Shown: positions 36,283 through 46,064 of the stretch, in pieces
How the letters are laid out: each line of letters starts with the position of its first letter
Numbering within the stretch: position 1 is the first letter of the stretch
Origin: Bacteroidales bacterium
Lineage (GTDB): Bacteria > Bacteroidota > Bacteroidia > Bacteroidales > Bacteroidaceae
Length of the DNA stretch: 51,577 nt
Assembly: GCA_012729225.1 (NCBI GenBank)
Contig: JAAYDO010000135.1
Span: 1 to 51,577, forward strand
Direction of reading: 5' to 3'
The notes under the pieces: model-generated
What the model saw: the letters and a program-made list of their open reading frames with translations, nothing else
Told to the model about the DNA's origin: nothing
Database searches by the model: none
Translations under genes and position numbers: made by a program

Positions 36283-37752
36283 ATGAATCCAATTGAAGAA
36301 CTTGCTCCTAAAGTCGTTTGGAGAAACTTTTATGCGCTGACACAGATTCCTCGTCCATCAGGCCATACAGAGAAAGTGGCTCAGTTCCTGATCGATTTTG
36401 CAAAGCAGCACGATGCTGAGGCATGGATTGATGAGGCTGGCAATGTGATCATGAAGAAAGGTGCTACACCTGGCTATGAGGATCGCGAGACAACGGTGCT
36501 GCAGGCTCATATGGATATGGTGCCACAGAAGACAAAAGATTGTAAGCATAATTTTGAAACAGATCCGCTGGATGTGTATATTGATGGCGAATGGGTGACA
36601 GCCCGCAACACTACTCTTGGTTCAGACGATGGGATGGGTGTTGCTGCCGCTATGGCCATTATTGAGGATGATACAGTAGAGCATGGTCCACTTGAGGTGC
36701 TGATCACTCGTGATGAGGAAACTGGTATGGATGGTGCTTTTGGGCTGAAGGCTGGCGAACTGACAGGTAAATATCTGTTGAACATGGATTCTGAGACAGA
36801 AGGCGAAATCACGATAGGTTGTGCTGGCGGAGTGGACATTCTTTGTGAAATGGAATATCAGGAAATCAATGTTGAATCAGAAGGAATGCTATGCTACGAT
36901 GTCACTATCAAGGGACTTCTTGGCGGGCACTCAGGCATTGAAATCCATAAGGGGCGTGCCAATGCCAACAAATTGATGGCTCGCCTCCTCTTTGCAGTGG
37001 TGAACACCAAGACCGCATGGCTTTGTAGTTGGCATGGTGGTAACATGCGCAACGCCATTCCACGTGAGTGTGAGGCGAAGGTTCTCGTACCGCAGGCCAT
37101 GAAGGAAGAGTTCCTTGCATTGGTGGATAAGTGCAGGGCTATCTTTGAAGAAGAATACAAGGATGTGGAAGTAAAGGGCTTCCAGCTGACGGCTACTGAG
37201 GTGGATGAGATTCCATCTAAGGCAATTCCTGAAGACATTCAGGAAAATCTCATCAACGCAGTGATGGCTGCCCATGATGGTGTGTTGCGCTACACTCCTT
37301 CCATGCCAGAACTCGTGGAGACTTCTTGCAATCTCGCCATCATTGACATTGCGGCAGGCAAGGCTGAAGTCATCACCTTGGCTCGTTCTTCTTCTGACAG
37401 CATGAAGCAGTACCTGGCCAATCAGTACATTGCTTGCTTCTCTATGGCTGGCATGAAAGTAAATCTTGAAGGAGGATACAGTGGCTGGCAGCCTAATCCC
37501 CAAAGCCCATTGGTGGAGATGATGTCTGATATTTATGAGAAGATGTATGGCAAGCGTCCCGAGGTGGGTGCATGTCATGCGGGTCTTGAATGTGGCATCA
37601 TCGGGGTGAACTATCCAGAGATGGACATGGCAAGTTACGGTCCTACACTTGTTAGCCCCCACACACCCAACGAAGCCTGCCTCATTCCAACTGTGGAGCG
37701 ATTCTATGACTTTACACTCGAAATATTAAAGAATATTCCAAAGAAACAATAG
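36283..37752 (+). CDS. pepD: Cytosolic non-specific dipeptidase (aminoacyl-histidine dipeptidase, M20)
   Basis: A 489-residue zinc peptidase of the M20 family that splits dipeptides in the cytoplasm. Metal and catalytic blocks are visible: VLQAHMDMVPQ (first His/Asp), LGSDDGMGVAAAM (bridging Asp), RDEETGMDGAFG (catalytic Glu pair), and the C-terminal HAGLECGI. A dimerisation domain interrupts the catalytic domain (from about 205). Length fits PepD. A merR-type gene starts 4 bp behind it. Confidence 0.93.
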   Translation: MNPIEELAPKVVWRNFYALTQIPRPSGHTEKVAQFLIDFAKQHDAEAWIDEAGNVIMKKGATPGYEDRETTVLQAHMDMVPQKTKDCKHNFETDPLDVYIDGEWVTARNTTLGSDDGMGVAAAMAIIEDDTVEHGPLEVLITRDEETGMDGAFGLKAGELTGKYLLNMDSETEGEITIGCAGGVDILCEMEYQEINVESEGMLCYDVTIKGLLGGHSGIEIHKGRANANKLMARLLFAVVNTKTAWLCSWHGGNMRNAIPRECEAKVLVPQAMKEEFLALVDKCRAIFEEEYKDVEVKGFQLTATEVDEIPSKAIPEDIQENLINAVMAAHDGVLRYTPSMPELVETSCNLAIIDIAAGKAEVITLARSSSDSMKQYLANQYIACFSMAGMKVNLEGGYSGWQPNPQSPLVEMMSDIYEKMYGKRPEVGACHAGLECGIIGVNYPEMDMASYGPTLVSPHTPNEACLIPTVERFYDFTLEILKNIPKKQ

Positions 37753-37756
37753 CACT

Positions 37757-38107
37757 ATGGCTCTAAACAAGAACAAAGACCTAAAGATGTATTATAGCAT
37801 CAGTGAGGTGGCTAAGATGTTTAATGTGTCAGAAACGTTGCTCCGTTTTTGGGAAAAGGAATTTCCGAACATCAAACCGCAGAAGGGTGGACGTGGTGTT
37901 CGCCAATACACCAAGGCAGACCTTGAACAGGTGAAGCTTGTCTATCATCTTGTCAAGGAGCGTGGCATGACACTTCAAGGTGCTCGTGATGCAATAAAGC
38001 ACAACACGAAGGGTGGCATCAACCGCAATATTGAGGTGATAGAGCGTTTGAAGGAGATTCGTTCAGAACTTCAGGCAATCAGCAAGGAAATGAACGAAAT
38101 GGTGTGA
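37757..38107 (+). CDS. MerR-family transcriptional regulator
   Basis: A 116-residue DNA-binding protein. The winged helix is YYSISEVAKMFNVSETLLRFWEKEFPNI followed by RGVRQYTKADLEQVKLVYHLVKERGMTLQGAR, then a coiled-coil tail (IEVIERLKEIRSELQAISKEM). No cysteine metal site or effector domain follows, so it belongs to the short MerR group common in Bacteroidota. It is 4 bp from pepD and surely co-transcribed. Several palindromes lie directly downstream. Confidence 0.88.
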   Translation: MALNKNKDLKMYYSISEVAKMFNVSETLLRFWEKEFPNIKPQKGGRGVRQYTKADLEQVKLVYHLVKERGMTLQGARDAIKHNTKGGINRNIEVIERLKEIRSELQAISKEMNEMV

Positions 38108-38116
38108 GGTCTGAAC

Positions 38117-38195
38117 AGATGTGCACATCTCCTCACCAGCAGATATATGGTTGGTGAGTAGCAACTATATGGTATTTACTCACGAACCATATAGT
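38117..38195. repeat. Palindrome cluster after merR
   Basis: AGATGTGCACATCT (38117-38130) is a perfect 14-bp palindrome 10 bp after the merR stop. ACTATATGGT (38164-38173) and ACCATATAGT (38186-38195) form a 10-bp stem, with a third ATATGGTT nearby at about 38145. Confidence 0.55.
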
Positions 38196-38226
38196 CTGAG
38201 AGAAAGAAACGACAATAAACAAAAAG

Positions 38227-38263
38227 AAAGGCAGCAATGAATGGATTTTTCATTGCTGCCTTT
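38227..38263. terminator. Bidirectional terminator
   Basis: AAAGGCAGCAATGAA (38227-38241) and TTCATTGCTGCCTTT (38249-38263) form a perfect 15-bp stem. It ends the pepD-merR transcript and could also stop transcription from the right. Confidence 0.8.
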
Positions 38264-38548
38264 GTGTATGTTTAATGTGAGTTCTACTAATTTGGAAGAT
38301 GATGCAGTTGGTTTGGATTGTTGGCACATCTTTTCAACCAGACTCTTTCCTTTCTTTTTTTTGTCATAATTCAAGGATAAATCCATCGACATTTGTATGC
38401 GGTGGAAGAAGGGCAAAGCGATTCTCGCAGATGGTGTCGCAGAGCAACTCTTCCAGGCAAGTGAACGATGTTTTACCAACTTTCCAAGATGTTTATATCT
38501 TCTTTATCTATCGTGATTTATGGATAGATGAAGATTCAAAGCCTATGA

Positions 38549-38745
38549 GGACAAAACTCACGCATGGTTCATGGACTATCGCACCATTGTTCATTAGCAC
38601 TTGAAGCATTGTTCGTTGGCCATTGAAACAATGTTCGTTGGTCATTGAACAATTGTTCGTTGGCGCATGCAAAACGCTTCAATCATGTGTTTTGTCAAAT
38701 GGCGGGGGAAACCAACCATTTTATCCTCACACACGCATGCTTTTA
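38549..38745 (-). repeat. Dispersed 22-bp-unit element, copy C (inverted)
   Basis: On the minus strand four units with the core CCAACGAACAATGCTTCAAG (38664 to about 38575, one of 23 bp) lead to the cap CCATGAACCATGCGTGAG and TTTTGTCCT. A left arm GCATGCGTGTGTGAGG lies near 38740. One unit contains the perfect palindrome GAACAATTGTTC. The rest of the 38108-38880 gap shows nothing further. Confidence 0.8.
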
Positions 38746-38880
38746 TTTACCCTCTCCAATTATCATAGAGGTAGGGTGCTGTGATTCCATCGAACACACG
38801 CTATGTTTATATGCAGTTCTTAGTGATGAAGAACCTTTTCCGTGTTTTCAGTTCTTGGTTCTTTCACTATTCAAGCAATG

Positions 38881-40770
38881 TCACTCTTCTTTCTGCTTCT
38901 TCTCTGCGTCGTAAGCGGCAATCTTAGCCTTTACTTCCTTGAGATCGTCCTTGAGTTTGTCCATCTTGCGGTTGAGTTCTTCCACAAGTGCATTCCCTTG
39001 CTTGGATTTGCTACTCAAGTTGAGGAAACCAAGGTTGTTCTCGTAGGTCTTGATCTCATTGTTGAGAATGTCCAACTGACGAACGAGGCGAGCACGGATG
39101 TCGCCACTATTTCCACCCTTGATGCTTTCCTTGAAGCGATCAATGCGGTGCTTGGCTGCATTTTGGTTGGCAAATCCATAGAGGCGATCCATCTGCTCAC
39201 GAAGCAATTTGTAGAGTTTGTCCTTTTCCTTAAATGGTACGTGACCAATCTTGTTCCACTCCTCTTGTGCCTCACGAAGCTTTGTGCGGAGATCACCCTC
39301 AAACTGCTCAGGCACAATGCCTGAAAGCATCTCGATGATGCTCTTCTTCTTCTCCATGTTGGCGCTCTGCTCCGAGTGGGCATCTTTGTTGGCATCCTTC
39401 TTTGCGGCGAAGAAAGCGTCGCATGCTTTATTGAAGCGTTCCCAAATCTGATCGCTGTATTTCTTTGGTACGGTGCCAATCTCTTTCCATTTCTTCTGAA
39501 GTTCCACGAGAGCCTCTGTCGTAGCCTTCCATTCTGTGCTGTCCTTGAGAGCCTCAGCCTTCTCTACAAGTTCAAGCTTGAGCGCATAATTCTGGTTGAG
39601 GTTATCACGCACACTTTGGAAATACTCGTTCTTGTGAGAGAAGAATTTGTCGCATGCTGCACGGAAGCGTTCGAAAATCTTGGTGTTCATCTTCTGTGGA
39701 GCATAGCCGATAGTCTTCCATTCAGCCTGAAGTGCGGTAATCTTTTCAGAAATGGTGTTCCATTCAGCAAAAGTCTTTAGACCTTCAATATCAAAACCTT
39801 CAATGGTCTCGCAGATAGCGGTCTTCTTGGCAAGATTGTCTTCTTCCTTCTGTTTGCGGGCTTCGAAGAACTCCTGGTGACGCTTGTTGATGACAGTGGA
39901 TGCGTCCTTGAAACGAGTCCAGATCTGTTCTCTGAGGTCGTTGGCTACAGGACCAATCTCACGGAAATCCTGATGCAACTGCTGTAATTTGCGGAAAGCC
40001 ACGATGATGTCAGTCTCTTCGGCCAACTTCTCAGCCTCTTCGCAGAGTGCGGTTTTGCGTTCAAGGTTTTTCTTGAAATCGTAAGCACGTAGTTCGTTGC
40101 TCAGTTTGAGCGTGTCGTAGAAAGCCTCCACCGCCTGCTGGTAAGTCTTCCAGAGGTTGGTTGCTTTGTCGGCTGGCACTTCCTTGATGTCGTTCCAGTT
40201 CTGTTGCAACTCCTTGAAGTCGTTGTAGCCACGGTTGATTTCATCAGGATTCTCAGTGATAGCCTTTATCTTTTCTATGATTTCGAGTTTCTTCTCATAG
40301 TTAGCCTCACGCTCATGCTCGAGGGCAGCAGTTGCAACGGCACGCTTTTCACGCAGTGCAGTCATCAGTTCCTTGAACTCTCCTTCTTCTGGATTGGGCT
40401 CTGGAGTATAATCCTCTGCGGCACCACCTTCTTCGATGAATTTCTTGTAGGCGTTATCTGCCTCTTGGCGATGAATACGGTAGAAGTTACTTTTGAGGCT
40501 GTCGAGTTCTTGGCGAGTTACCTCCTCGTCACTCTCTGACAATTCCTTCAGTCGATTGACTACTTCGGTCTTTGTCTCATAGGTGGCGATAGAAGTTGTA
40601 GAGGTTTCTGCCTGAGGCTCTGTTTCAGTTTCCTCGGCTACAGACTCTGTAACTGTCTCTACCTTGGGTTCGGAAACCTTCTCGGTCGCTGTCTCGGCAA
40701 CAGTTTCTGTTGCGGACTCTGCTGTAGGATTAACTACAGGCTCCTCAGTGGGGTTCTGAATTTCAGTCAT
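38881..40770 (-). CDS. DUF349 repeat protein
   Basis: A 629-residue cytoplasmic, highly charged, mostly helical protein. After an acidic low-complexity N-terminus rich in Glu, Thr and Val (1-65), at least five DUF349 repeats follow, each with the pattern W-x(2)-IG-x-(V/A)P and then W-x-RF-x(3)-CD-x-FF (for example WKEIGTVPKK and RFNKACDAFFAAKK). The C-terminal 60 residues form a coiled coil (LDILNNEIKTYENNLGF). The family is widespread in Bacteroidota, and its biochemical role is unknown to me. It is the last gene of the rsfS-ftsH-cdsA cluster, 11 bp after cdsA. Confidence 0.88.
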   Translation of the reverse strand: MTEIQNPTEEPVVNPTAESATETVAETATEKVSEPKVETVTESVAEETETEPQAETSTTSIATYETKTEVVNRLKELSESDEEVTRQELDSLKSNFYRIHRQEADNAYKKFIEEGGAAEDYTPEPNPEEGEFKELMTALREKRAVATAALEHEREANYEKKLEIIEKIKAITENPDEINRGYNDFKELQQNWNDIKEVPADKATNLWKTYQQAVEAFYDTLKLSNELRAYDFKKNLERKTALCEEAEKLAEETDIIVAFRKLQQLHQDFREIGPVANDLREQIWTRFKDASTVINKRHQEFFEARKQKEEDNLAKKTAICETIEGFDIEGLKTFAEWNTISEKITALQAEWKTIGYAPQKMNTKIFERFRAACDKFFSHKNEYFQSVRDNLNQNYALKLELVEKAEALKDSTEWKATTEALVELQKKWKEIGTVPKKYSDQIWERFNKACDAFFAAKKDANKDAHSEQSANMEKKKSIIEMLSGIVPEQFEGDLRTKLREAQEEWNKIGHVPFKEKDKLYKLLREQMDRLYGFANQNAAKHRIDRFKESIKGGNSGDIRARLVRQLDILNNEIKTYENNLGFLNLSSKSKQGNALVEELNRKMDKLKDDLKEVKAKIAAYDAEKKQKEE

Positions 40771-40781
40771 AATTAATAATG

Positions 40782-41642
40782 TTAATGTATTATATTAAGC
40801 ATAATTGTATAGACATACACGACTGCTGCTGGAATGGCAAGCAACGAACTGTCAAATCGGTCGAGCATGCCCCCGTGTCCGGGAAGAATCTTGCCCGAAT
40901 CCTTGATGCCCAATCTTCGCTTGAGCAATGACTCCACCAAGTCTCCCCATGTGCCAAATATGACAACAACGAGGGCAAACCCTGCCCACAGGAGATGGCT
41001 TGTGAGTGGTGTGAGGTTCTCTGCAAAAGGAATGAAAGATGCAACGATCTGCGATGTGGCCAGTGCCGTGAGCCCTCCACCGATGCTGCCTTCCCATGAT
41101 TTGTGGGGAGAGATGCGAGGGAAGAGGCGGTGCTTGCCCAGCCATGAGCCAAATAGATAAGCTCCTGTGTCGCTTGCCCACAGGAAGATGAACAGCGACA
41201 GAGCATACCAAAAGTAGTAGGTCACGGCTGTTGGGGTGCTGATGAAGCATAGCGTGTTGAGCGAAGCAAATGGCAGCGCAATATACAATTGAGCCATGAA
41301 AGTCATAGCCCAGTTGGAGATATTCTCTGGTCTATCGAGGTAGATTTCTGACACCAGAAGATAGATGATGGAGATCAGGTATGGAATGAACACCTCTGAT
41401 CCCATGATGTTGGTGTTGAAAGCCCATACGGCAACAAAGAGATAGACACCTGCTGTCGTTGTGATGAACCTGTTCACCTGCAAGTTCATGTGACGATTGA
41501 CAATGGTGGTAAACTCCCAAATCATCAATGCTGTGATAACAGCAAAGAGTATCAGGAAGGAGTAGGGATGCCAGATGATTCCACCTACAAGGAGGATGAC
41601 AAATAATGCACCCGTGACGGTACGTATGATCAAATTCTTCAC
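40782..41642 (-). CDS. cdsA: Phosphatidate cytidylyltransferase
   Basis: A 286-residue inner-membrane enzyme making CDP-diacylglycerol from phosphatidate and CTP, the branch point of phospholipid synthesis. Several transmembrane helices precede the family signature KRRLGIKDSGKILPGHGGMLDRFDS near residue 250; WASDTGAYLFGSWLGKH and SPHKSWEGSIGG are also typical. It starts with GTG at 41642, overlapping the ftsH stop codon, so translation is coupled. Confidence 0.94.
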   Translation of the reverse strand: MKNLIIRTVTGALFVILLVGGIIWHPYSFLILFAVITALMIWEFTTIVNRHMNLQVNRFITTTAGVYLFVAVWAFNTNIMGSEVFIPYLISIIYLLVSEIYLDRPENISNWAMTFMAQLYIALPFASLNTLCFISTPTAVTYYFWYALSLFIFLWASDTGAYLFGSWLGKHRLFPRISPHKSWEGSIGGGLTALATSQIVASFIPFAENLTPLTSHLLWAGFALVVVIFGTWGDLVESLLKRRLGIKDSGKILPGHGGMLDRFDSSLLAIPAAVVYVYTIMLNIIH

Positions 41643-43798
41643 GCTTCGTAAGGTTTGTTGGTTTCAGAACTTGGGTCTGAAATGTTGGGTTGGTCTGATG
41701 AAGATGGCTGATTGGCAGTAGCGTTGGTGTCTTGTTCTGCTCCTTTTGCTTTTTCTGCTTTCTCAATCACAGCCTGCACAATTTTCTGACGAATGATTTC
41801 TTCATTCTCTTTCTTATGATCAGTCTGTCCATCCTTTGCAGCTTCACCTTGATTCTTCTTTTCTTCTTCAACATTTGCTGCCAGAATCTCGTCTGTACGG
41901 GAAGTCCAAGGGCGTTTACCAAAGATTTCCTCAAGGTCTTCTGCAAAGATAACCTCTCTGTCAATCAAGAGTTGAGCCAACTTGGCATGGCCTTCCTTGT
42001 GCTCAAGCAAAACTTTTTTTGCTCGTTCATATTCCCCCGCAATGAGAGTCCTGACTTCTTCGTCAATGGTCTCAGCAGTTTTTTCACTATAAGGCTTGCT
42101 GAACTGGTATTCCTGATTGTCGTAGTAGCAAAGGTTTGGTAACTTGTTACCCATACCTGCATAGGCAATCATTCCATAAGCGCGCTTGGTTACTTTCTCC
42201 AAGTCGTTCATGGCACCAGTGGAGATGCGTCCTGTGCAGATTTCTTCTGCTGCACGACCTCCCAAGGTGGCACATATCTCATCAAGAATTTCTTCTTTCG
42301 TTGAAATCTGTCTTTCTTCAGGCATATACCATGCAGCACCAAGAGCCTGACCACGTGGCACAATGGTCACCTTCACCAATGGATTGGCATATTCCAAGAA
42401 CCAGGAAATGGTGGCGTGCCCTGCTTCGTGGAGAGCGATGGTGCGCTTCTCATTTACGGTGAGCAGTTTGCTTTTCTTTTCCAATCCGCCAATGATGCGA
42501 TCCACCGCATCAAGGAAACATTGCTTGTCCACCCAATCCTTATTGTTGCGTGCGGCAATGAGTGCAGCCTCATTGCATACATTGGCAATATCTGCACCAG
42601 AGAATCCTGGAGTTTGACGAGCCAACTGATCTACGTCCACAGTCTCATCAATCTTCAGCGGACGAAGGTGCACCATGAATATTTCCTTGCGCTCATTCAA
42701 GTCTGGTAAATCAACATGAATCTGTCGGTCGAAACGTCCGGCACGAAGCAATGCCTTGTCAAGAATGTCGGCACGGTTGGTGGCAGCCATGATGATGATA
42801 CCGCTATTTGTGCCAAAACCGTCCATCTCTGTGAGCAACTGGTTCAACGTGTTTTCACGCTCATCATTACCGCCCATAGAAGCAGTTTTTCCACGAGCAC
42901 GTCCAATGGCATCAATCTCGTCGATGAAGATGATGCATGGGGCTTTGGCCTTGGCCTGTTGGAAGAGGTCACGAACACGGCTCGCTCCCACACCAACAAA
43001 CATTTCCACGAATTCAGAACCTGACAGGGAGAAGAATGGTACACCTGCTTCACCTGCCACTGCTTTTGCCAGCAAGGTCTTACCAGTTCCTGGAGGGCCT
43101 ACGAGGAGTGCGCCCTTTGGTATTTTACCTCCCAATGTGGTGAACTTCTCAGGCTTCTTCAAGAAATCCACGATTTCCTGTACCTCCAGTTTTGCTCCTT
43201 CTTGTCCAGCAACATCCTTAAATGTGATCTGTGGGGCGTTCTTGTCATCTTTCTCAAAGAGTTGAGCCTTTGATTTTCCTACAGAGAAGATGCCTCCACC
43301 ACCCATGATGCCTCCACCGCTGCCCATGCCTCTCATCACAAAGATCCAAATAAGCACAATGATGATGATAGGGGCGAAGTTCCACAAGAGGTTGCTGAAG
43401 AAATTGTTGTCACGCTCGTATGAAACCTTACCCTTGAATGTGCCTTCCTTTTGTTGGGCATCAAGGAAAGACTCTAAATTTTCGATAGAACCGAACTCCA
43501 CCTTGATGCGTGGTGATTTCTTGTTCTTATTGATAGAACCGAACACCTGCTTGTCGTGTTTTGAATCTACAGCAAGGGTGAGTGTGTTGTCATCCTTGTT
43601 TACAAGCACATCAGCCACATAGCCCTTCACTACAAATTCCTTGAATGTAGTGTAGTCCACCGTGCGTGAAGATGAGTTGTCATGACGCGTGAAGACCAAG
43701 AAGGCCAATCCTCCAATGAGCAGGATGTAAAGCCATGTGAAGTTGAAACGAGGCTTTTGCATTCTGTTGTTATTGTTGCTGTTAATGTTATTATTCAT
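41639..43798 (-). CDS. ftsH: ATP-dependent zinc metalloprotease FtsH
   Basis: A 719-residue membrane AAA+ protease for quality control of membrane and regulatory proteins. An Asn-rich N-terminus leads to a first membrane helix (about 19-37), a periplasmic domain, a second helix (about 130-150) and a Gly/Met linker. Walker A GPPGTGKT is near 232-239, then [15 protein letters not shown] and the [24 protein letters not shown]. The zinc site is HEAGH at 457-461. The C-terminal 70 residues are a charged Lys/Glu-rich tail. It is downstream of rsfS by 5 bp and overlaps cdsA. Confidence 0.96.
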   Translation of the reverse strand: MNNNINSNNNNRMQKPRFNFTWLYILLIGGLAFLVFTRHDNSSSRTVDYTTFKEFVVKGYVADVLVNKDDNTLTLAVDSKHDKQVFGSINKNKKSPRIKVEFGSIENLESFLDAQQKEGTFKGKVSYERDNNFFSNLLWNFAPIIIIVLIWIFVMRGMGSGGGIMGGGGIFSVGKSKAQLFEKDDKNAPQITFKDVAGQEGAKLEVQEIVDFLKKPEKFTTLGGKIPKGALLVGPPGTGKTLLAKAVAGEAGVPFFSLSGSEFVEMFVGVGASRVRDLFQQAKAKAPCIIFIDEIDAIGRARGKTASMGGNDERENTLNQLLTEMDGFGTNSGIIIMAATNRADILDKALLRAGRFDRQIHVDLPDLNERKEIFMVHLRPLKIDETVDVDQLARQTPGFSGADIANVCNEAALIAARNNKDWVDKQCFLDAVDRIIGGLEKKSKLLTVNEKRTIALHEAGHATISWFLEYANPLVKVTIVPRGQALGAAWYMPEERQISTKEEILDEICATLGGRAAEEICTGRISTGAMNDLEKVTKRAYGMIAYAGMGNKLPNLCYYDNQEYQFSKPYSEKTAETIDEEVRTLIAGEYERAKKVLLEHKEGHAKLAQLLIDREVIFAEDLEEIFGKRPWTSRTDEILAANVEEEKKNQGEAAKDGQTDHKKENEEIIRQKIVQAVIEKAEKAKGAEQDTNATANQPSSSDQPNISDPSSETNKPYEA

Positions 43799-43803
43799 GT
43801 GTC

Positions 43804-44163
43804 TTAATCAATGTCTGGTATGTCTGTGATTTTAGCATCTTCCCAAAGATTGTCCACGTCGTAGAACTCACGAGCGTCAGGCACAAAAAGATGCACTACT
43901 ACGTCGATATAGTCAAGTGCCACCCAAAGGTTGTTGCGTGTGCCGTCCACAGCAGATGGACGAGCATTAGCATCCTTTTTAGAGAACTCCCTCACAGAAT
44001 CGGTGAGGGCGGACACTTGGCTGGGAGAGTAACCTTCTCCTATGACCAAATATTTTGTGATGGTGTCATCAATGCCTTCAAGATTGACCACACGGATTTT
44101 CTTTCCTTTCTTTTCCTGAATGCCTGCGATGCAAGCCTTTACTAACTTTTCGTTTTCTGTCAT
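43804..44163 (-). CDS. rsfS: Ribosomal silencing factor RsfS
   Basis: A 119-residue cytoplasmic protein that binds L14 on the 50S subunit and blocks subunit joining when nutrients are low. Family blocks are IRVVNLEGIDDTITKYLVIGEG, DSVREF, and the C-terminal NLWVALDYIDVVVHLFVPDAREFYDVDNLWEDA. Length is typical. It stands first in the rsfS-ftsH-cdsA-DUF349 series. Confidence 0.93.
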   Translation of the reverse strand: MTENEKLVKACIAGIQEKKGKKIRVVNLEGIDDTITKYLVIGEGYSPSQVSALTDSVREFSKKDANARPSAVDGTRNNLWVALDYIDVVVHLFVPDAREFYDVDNLWEDAKITDIPDID

Positions 44164-44258
44164 TTAATATAATAATGTATATCGGTTTTCTCTTATTGAC
44201 TTAAAAACAGGTTCCGTCTTTCTCCGAAATCCAATCTTTTTGTCTTTTCAAACACTTC

Positions 44259-45107
44259 TTAGTTTTCTTCTTGTTCTCTTTTCTTCTTTTCCTCTATCAT
44301 CTGGAAGTCTTTAGGCCTGAGCACGAAGTTGCTGCCCAGATACTTCTCCTTCACAATAGGATTTCCTGCCAGTTCTGTTGGAGTCCCTTTGAAGAGAATG
44401 CGTCCTTCAAACAGCAAGTATGCTCTATCGGTGATGCAGAGTGTCTCCTGCACATTATGGTCGGTGATGAGGATGCCAATGTTGCGGTCTTTTAATTTCC
44501 ATACCACATATTGGATGTCCTCCACGGCGATAGGGTCCACACCAGCAAAAGGTTCATCCAGCATGATGAACTTTGGGTCGATGGCAAGACAGCGGGCAAT
44601 CTCGCAACGCCTTCTTTCACCACCCGACAACTGATTGCCTTTGTTCTTTCTTACTTTCTGTAGGTTAAACTCATTCAGCAGTTGCTCCAGATGTTCATTC
44701 TGTTCTTCTGTGGACTTATACTTCATTTCCAACACAGTCTTGATATTGTCCTCCACACTCATGGTGCGGAAAACACTTGCCTCCTGAGCCAGATAGCCCA
44801 CACCCTTCTTGGCACGAGATGAAACAGGGTCTTTCGTTATTTCCTCATCATTGATAAACACCTGTCCACTGTTGGGTATCACCAGTCCTGTGGTCATGTA
44901 GAACGAAGTGGTCTTTCCTGCTCCGTTAGGTCCTAACAATCCTACAATCTCACCTTGACGCACACTGATGGACACATGATTTGCCACCGTACGCTTTCCA
45001 TATATCTTTACAAGGTCACGAGTATAAAGAGTGTTTCTTTCATCAGAAAATTCTGGTATGCCCTCGTCACCTGCATTGTTGCTAATGTATGGTCTTTTTA
45101 ACTCCAT
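44259..45107 (-). CDS. lptB: LPS export ABC transporter ATP-binding protein LptB
   Basis: A 282-residue ATPase with Walker A GLLGPNGAGKTT, signature LSGGERRRCEIARCLA, Walker B FIMLDEPFAGVDPIA and the H-loop LITDHNVQETL. The LptB-specific stretch (TTGLVIPNSGQVFINDEEIT, AQEASVFRTMSVEDNI) distinguishes it from other ABC ATPases. It powers LPS movement to the outer membrane with LptFG, not present here. An N-terminal extension of about 27 residues precedes the usual start, and a later Met-less start cannot be excluded. It is 95 bp upstream of rsfS. Confidence 0.92.
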   Translation of the reverse strand: MELKRPYISNNAGDEGIPEFSDERNTLYTRDLVKIYGKRTVANHVSISVRQGEIVGLLGPNGAGKTTSFYMTTGLVIPNSGQVFINDEEITKDPVSSRAKKGVGYLAQEASVFRTMSVEDNIKTVLEMKYKSTEEQNEHLEQLLNEFNLQKVRKNKGNQLSGGERRRCEIARCLAIDPKFIMLDEPFAGVDPIAVEDIQYVVWKLKDRNIGILITDHNVQETLCITDRAYLLFEGRILFKGTPTELAGNPIVKEKYLGSNFVLRPKDFQMIEEKKKREQEEN

Positions 45108-45125
45108 AAGAAATCAAATTAGTTA

Positions 45126-45133
45126 CAAAATTA
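45126..45133 (-). promoter_or_regulatory. -7 box of the lptB promoter
   Basis: TAATTTTG on the minus strand, 18 bp before the lptB ATG; the -33 element is weak. Confidence 0.45.
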
Positions 45134-45207
45134 CGAATTGTTTGTTGATTAGTCCCATTATAAAAGAAAAAACTATGTTAAAACGCCTTCTTTTGATAGA
45201 AAATGAC

Positions 45208-45215
45208 TACTTTTG
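45208..45215 (+). promoter_or_regulatory. -7 box of the mlaE-mlaF promoter
   Basis: TACTTTTG, about 40 bp before the chosen mlaE start. It lies inside the longest open frame, which argues that the frame's upstream ATGs are not used. Confidence 0.45.
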
Positions 45216-45255
45216 CGAATGTTTTGCTATTTGTAAATCATTAAAACGCAATAAA

Positions 45256-46002
45256 GTGCTTTCAATAAAGACAGGATTAACACATTTAGGCAAGTACGTC
45301 ATGTTAATGGGGCGTGTGTTGTCTACCCCCGACAGGTGGAGAATGTTCTTAAAGCAGTACGTCACCGAAATGTATCAGTTGGGTTATAACTCCATCGGTA
45401 TCGTTTTGATCATCTCATTCTTCATTGGAGCGGTTATCTGTTTGCAGATAAAACTGAACATTCAGAGCCCGTGGATGCCTCGTATGGTTGTGGGTTACAC
45501 AACCCGTGAGATTATGCTTTTGGAGTTCTCCTCCAGCATCATGTGTCTGATTCTTGCAGGAAAGGTGGGATCTAATATAGCCTCGGAGATTGGCACCATG
45601 CGCATCACTCAGCAGATTGATGCACTTGACATTATGGGTGTCAATTCTGCCAATTACCTCATCCTTCCTAAAATCATGGGACTGATGACCATCATGCCAT
45701 TGCTTGTCACCTTGAGTGTGGCTGCTGGTATAGGTGGAGCGTATGCCACCTCTTTGTTGGGTACAACCACGGTGCCAGAACTCACCGAAGGCTTTCGTTA
45801 CGAGTTCAATCAGTGGTTCTTCTGGTGTGGTATGATCAAGGCTGTTGTCTATGCCTTCATCATCACCAGTGTGTCTGCCTATAAGGGCTACACTGTAGAA
45901 GGTGGCAGTGTGGAGGTTGGCAAGTCAAGCACCGATGCTGTTGTGCAAAGCAGCGTGCTTGTGCTCTTTTCCGATATATTCCTCACCAACATGCTCACTT
46001 GA
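45256..46002 (+). CDS. mlaE: MlaE-type ABC transporter permease
   Basis: A 248-residue inner-membrane permease if started at GTG 45256 (reading LSIKTGLTHLGKYVML next). The open frame extends back to 45031, but that overlaps lptB and its promoter; ATG 45301 is the other choice. Five to six hydrophobic segments and the MlaE signature are present (FIGAVICLQIKL, EFSSSIMCLILAGKVGSNIASEIGTMRITQQIDAL, VEGGSVEVGKSSTDAVV). With MlaF it moves phospholipids between the membranes to keep outer-membrane asymmetry. mlaF follows. Confidence 0.88.
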   Translation: MLSIKTGLTHLGKYVMLMGRVLSTPDRWRMFLKQYVTEMYQLGYNSIGIVLIISFFIGAVICLQIKLNIQSPWMPRMVVGYTTREIMLLEFSSSIMCLILAGKVGSNIASEIGTMRITQQIDALDIMGVNSANYLILPKIMGLMTIMPLLVTLSVAAGIGGAYATSLLGTTTVPELTEGFRYEFNQWFFWCGMIKAVVYAFIITSVSAYKGYTVEGGSVEVGKSSTDAVVQSSVLVLFSDIFLTNMLT

Positions 46003-46064
46003 TAATTTGTCTGCAAGTTCCCAAAGGTATTATAAACTCCCTTCGGGGAAAACCGACAACGAAT

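Noticed and set aside
38180-38914. Several 89-101-codon frames in the merR-DUF349 gap
   Set aside because: They run through the terminator and copy C of the dispersed element, and have no domain resemblance.
45031-45255. N-terminal extension of mlaE
   Set aside because: It overlaps lptB and a promoter box and has no resemblance to MlaE N-termini.
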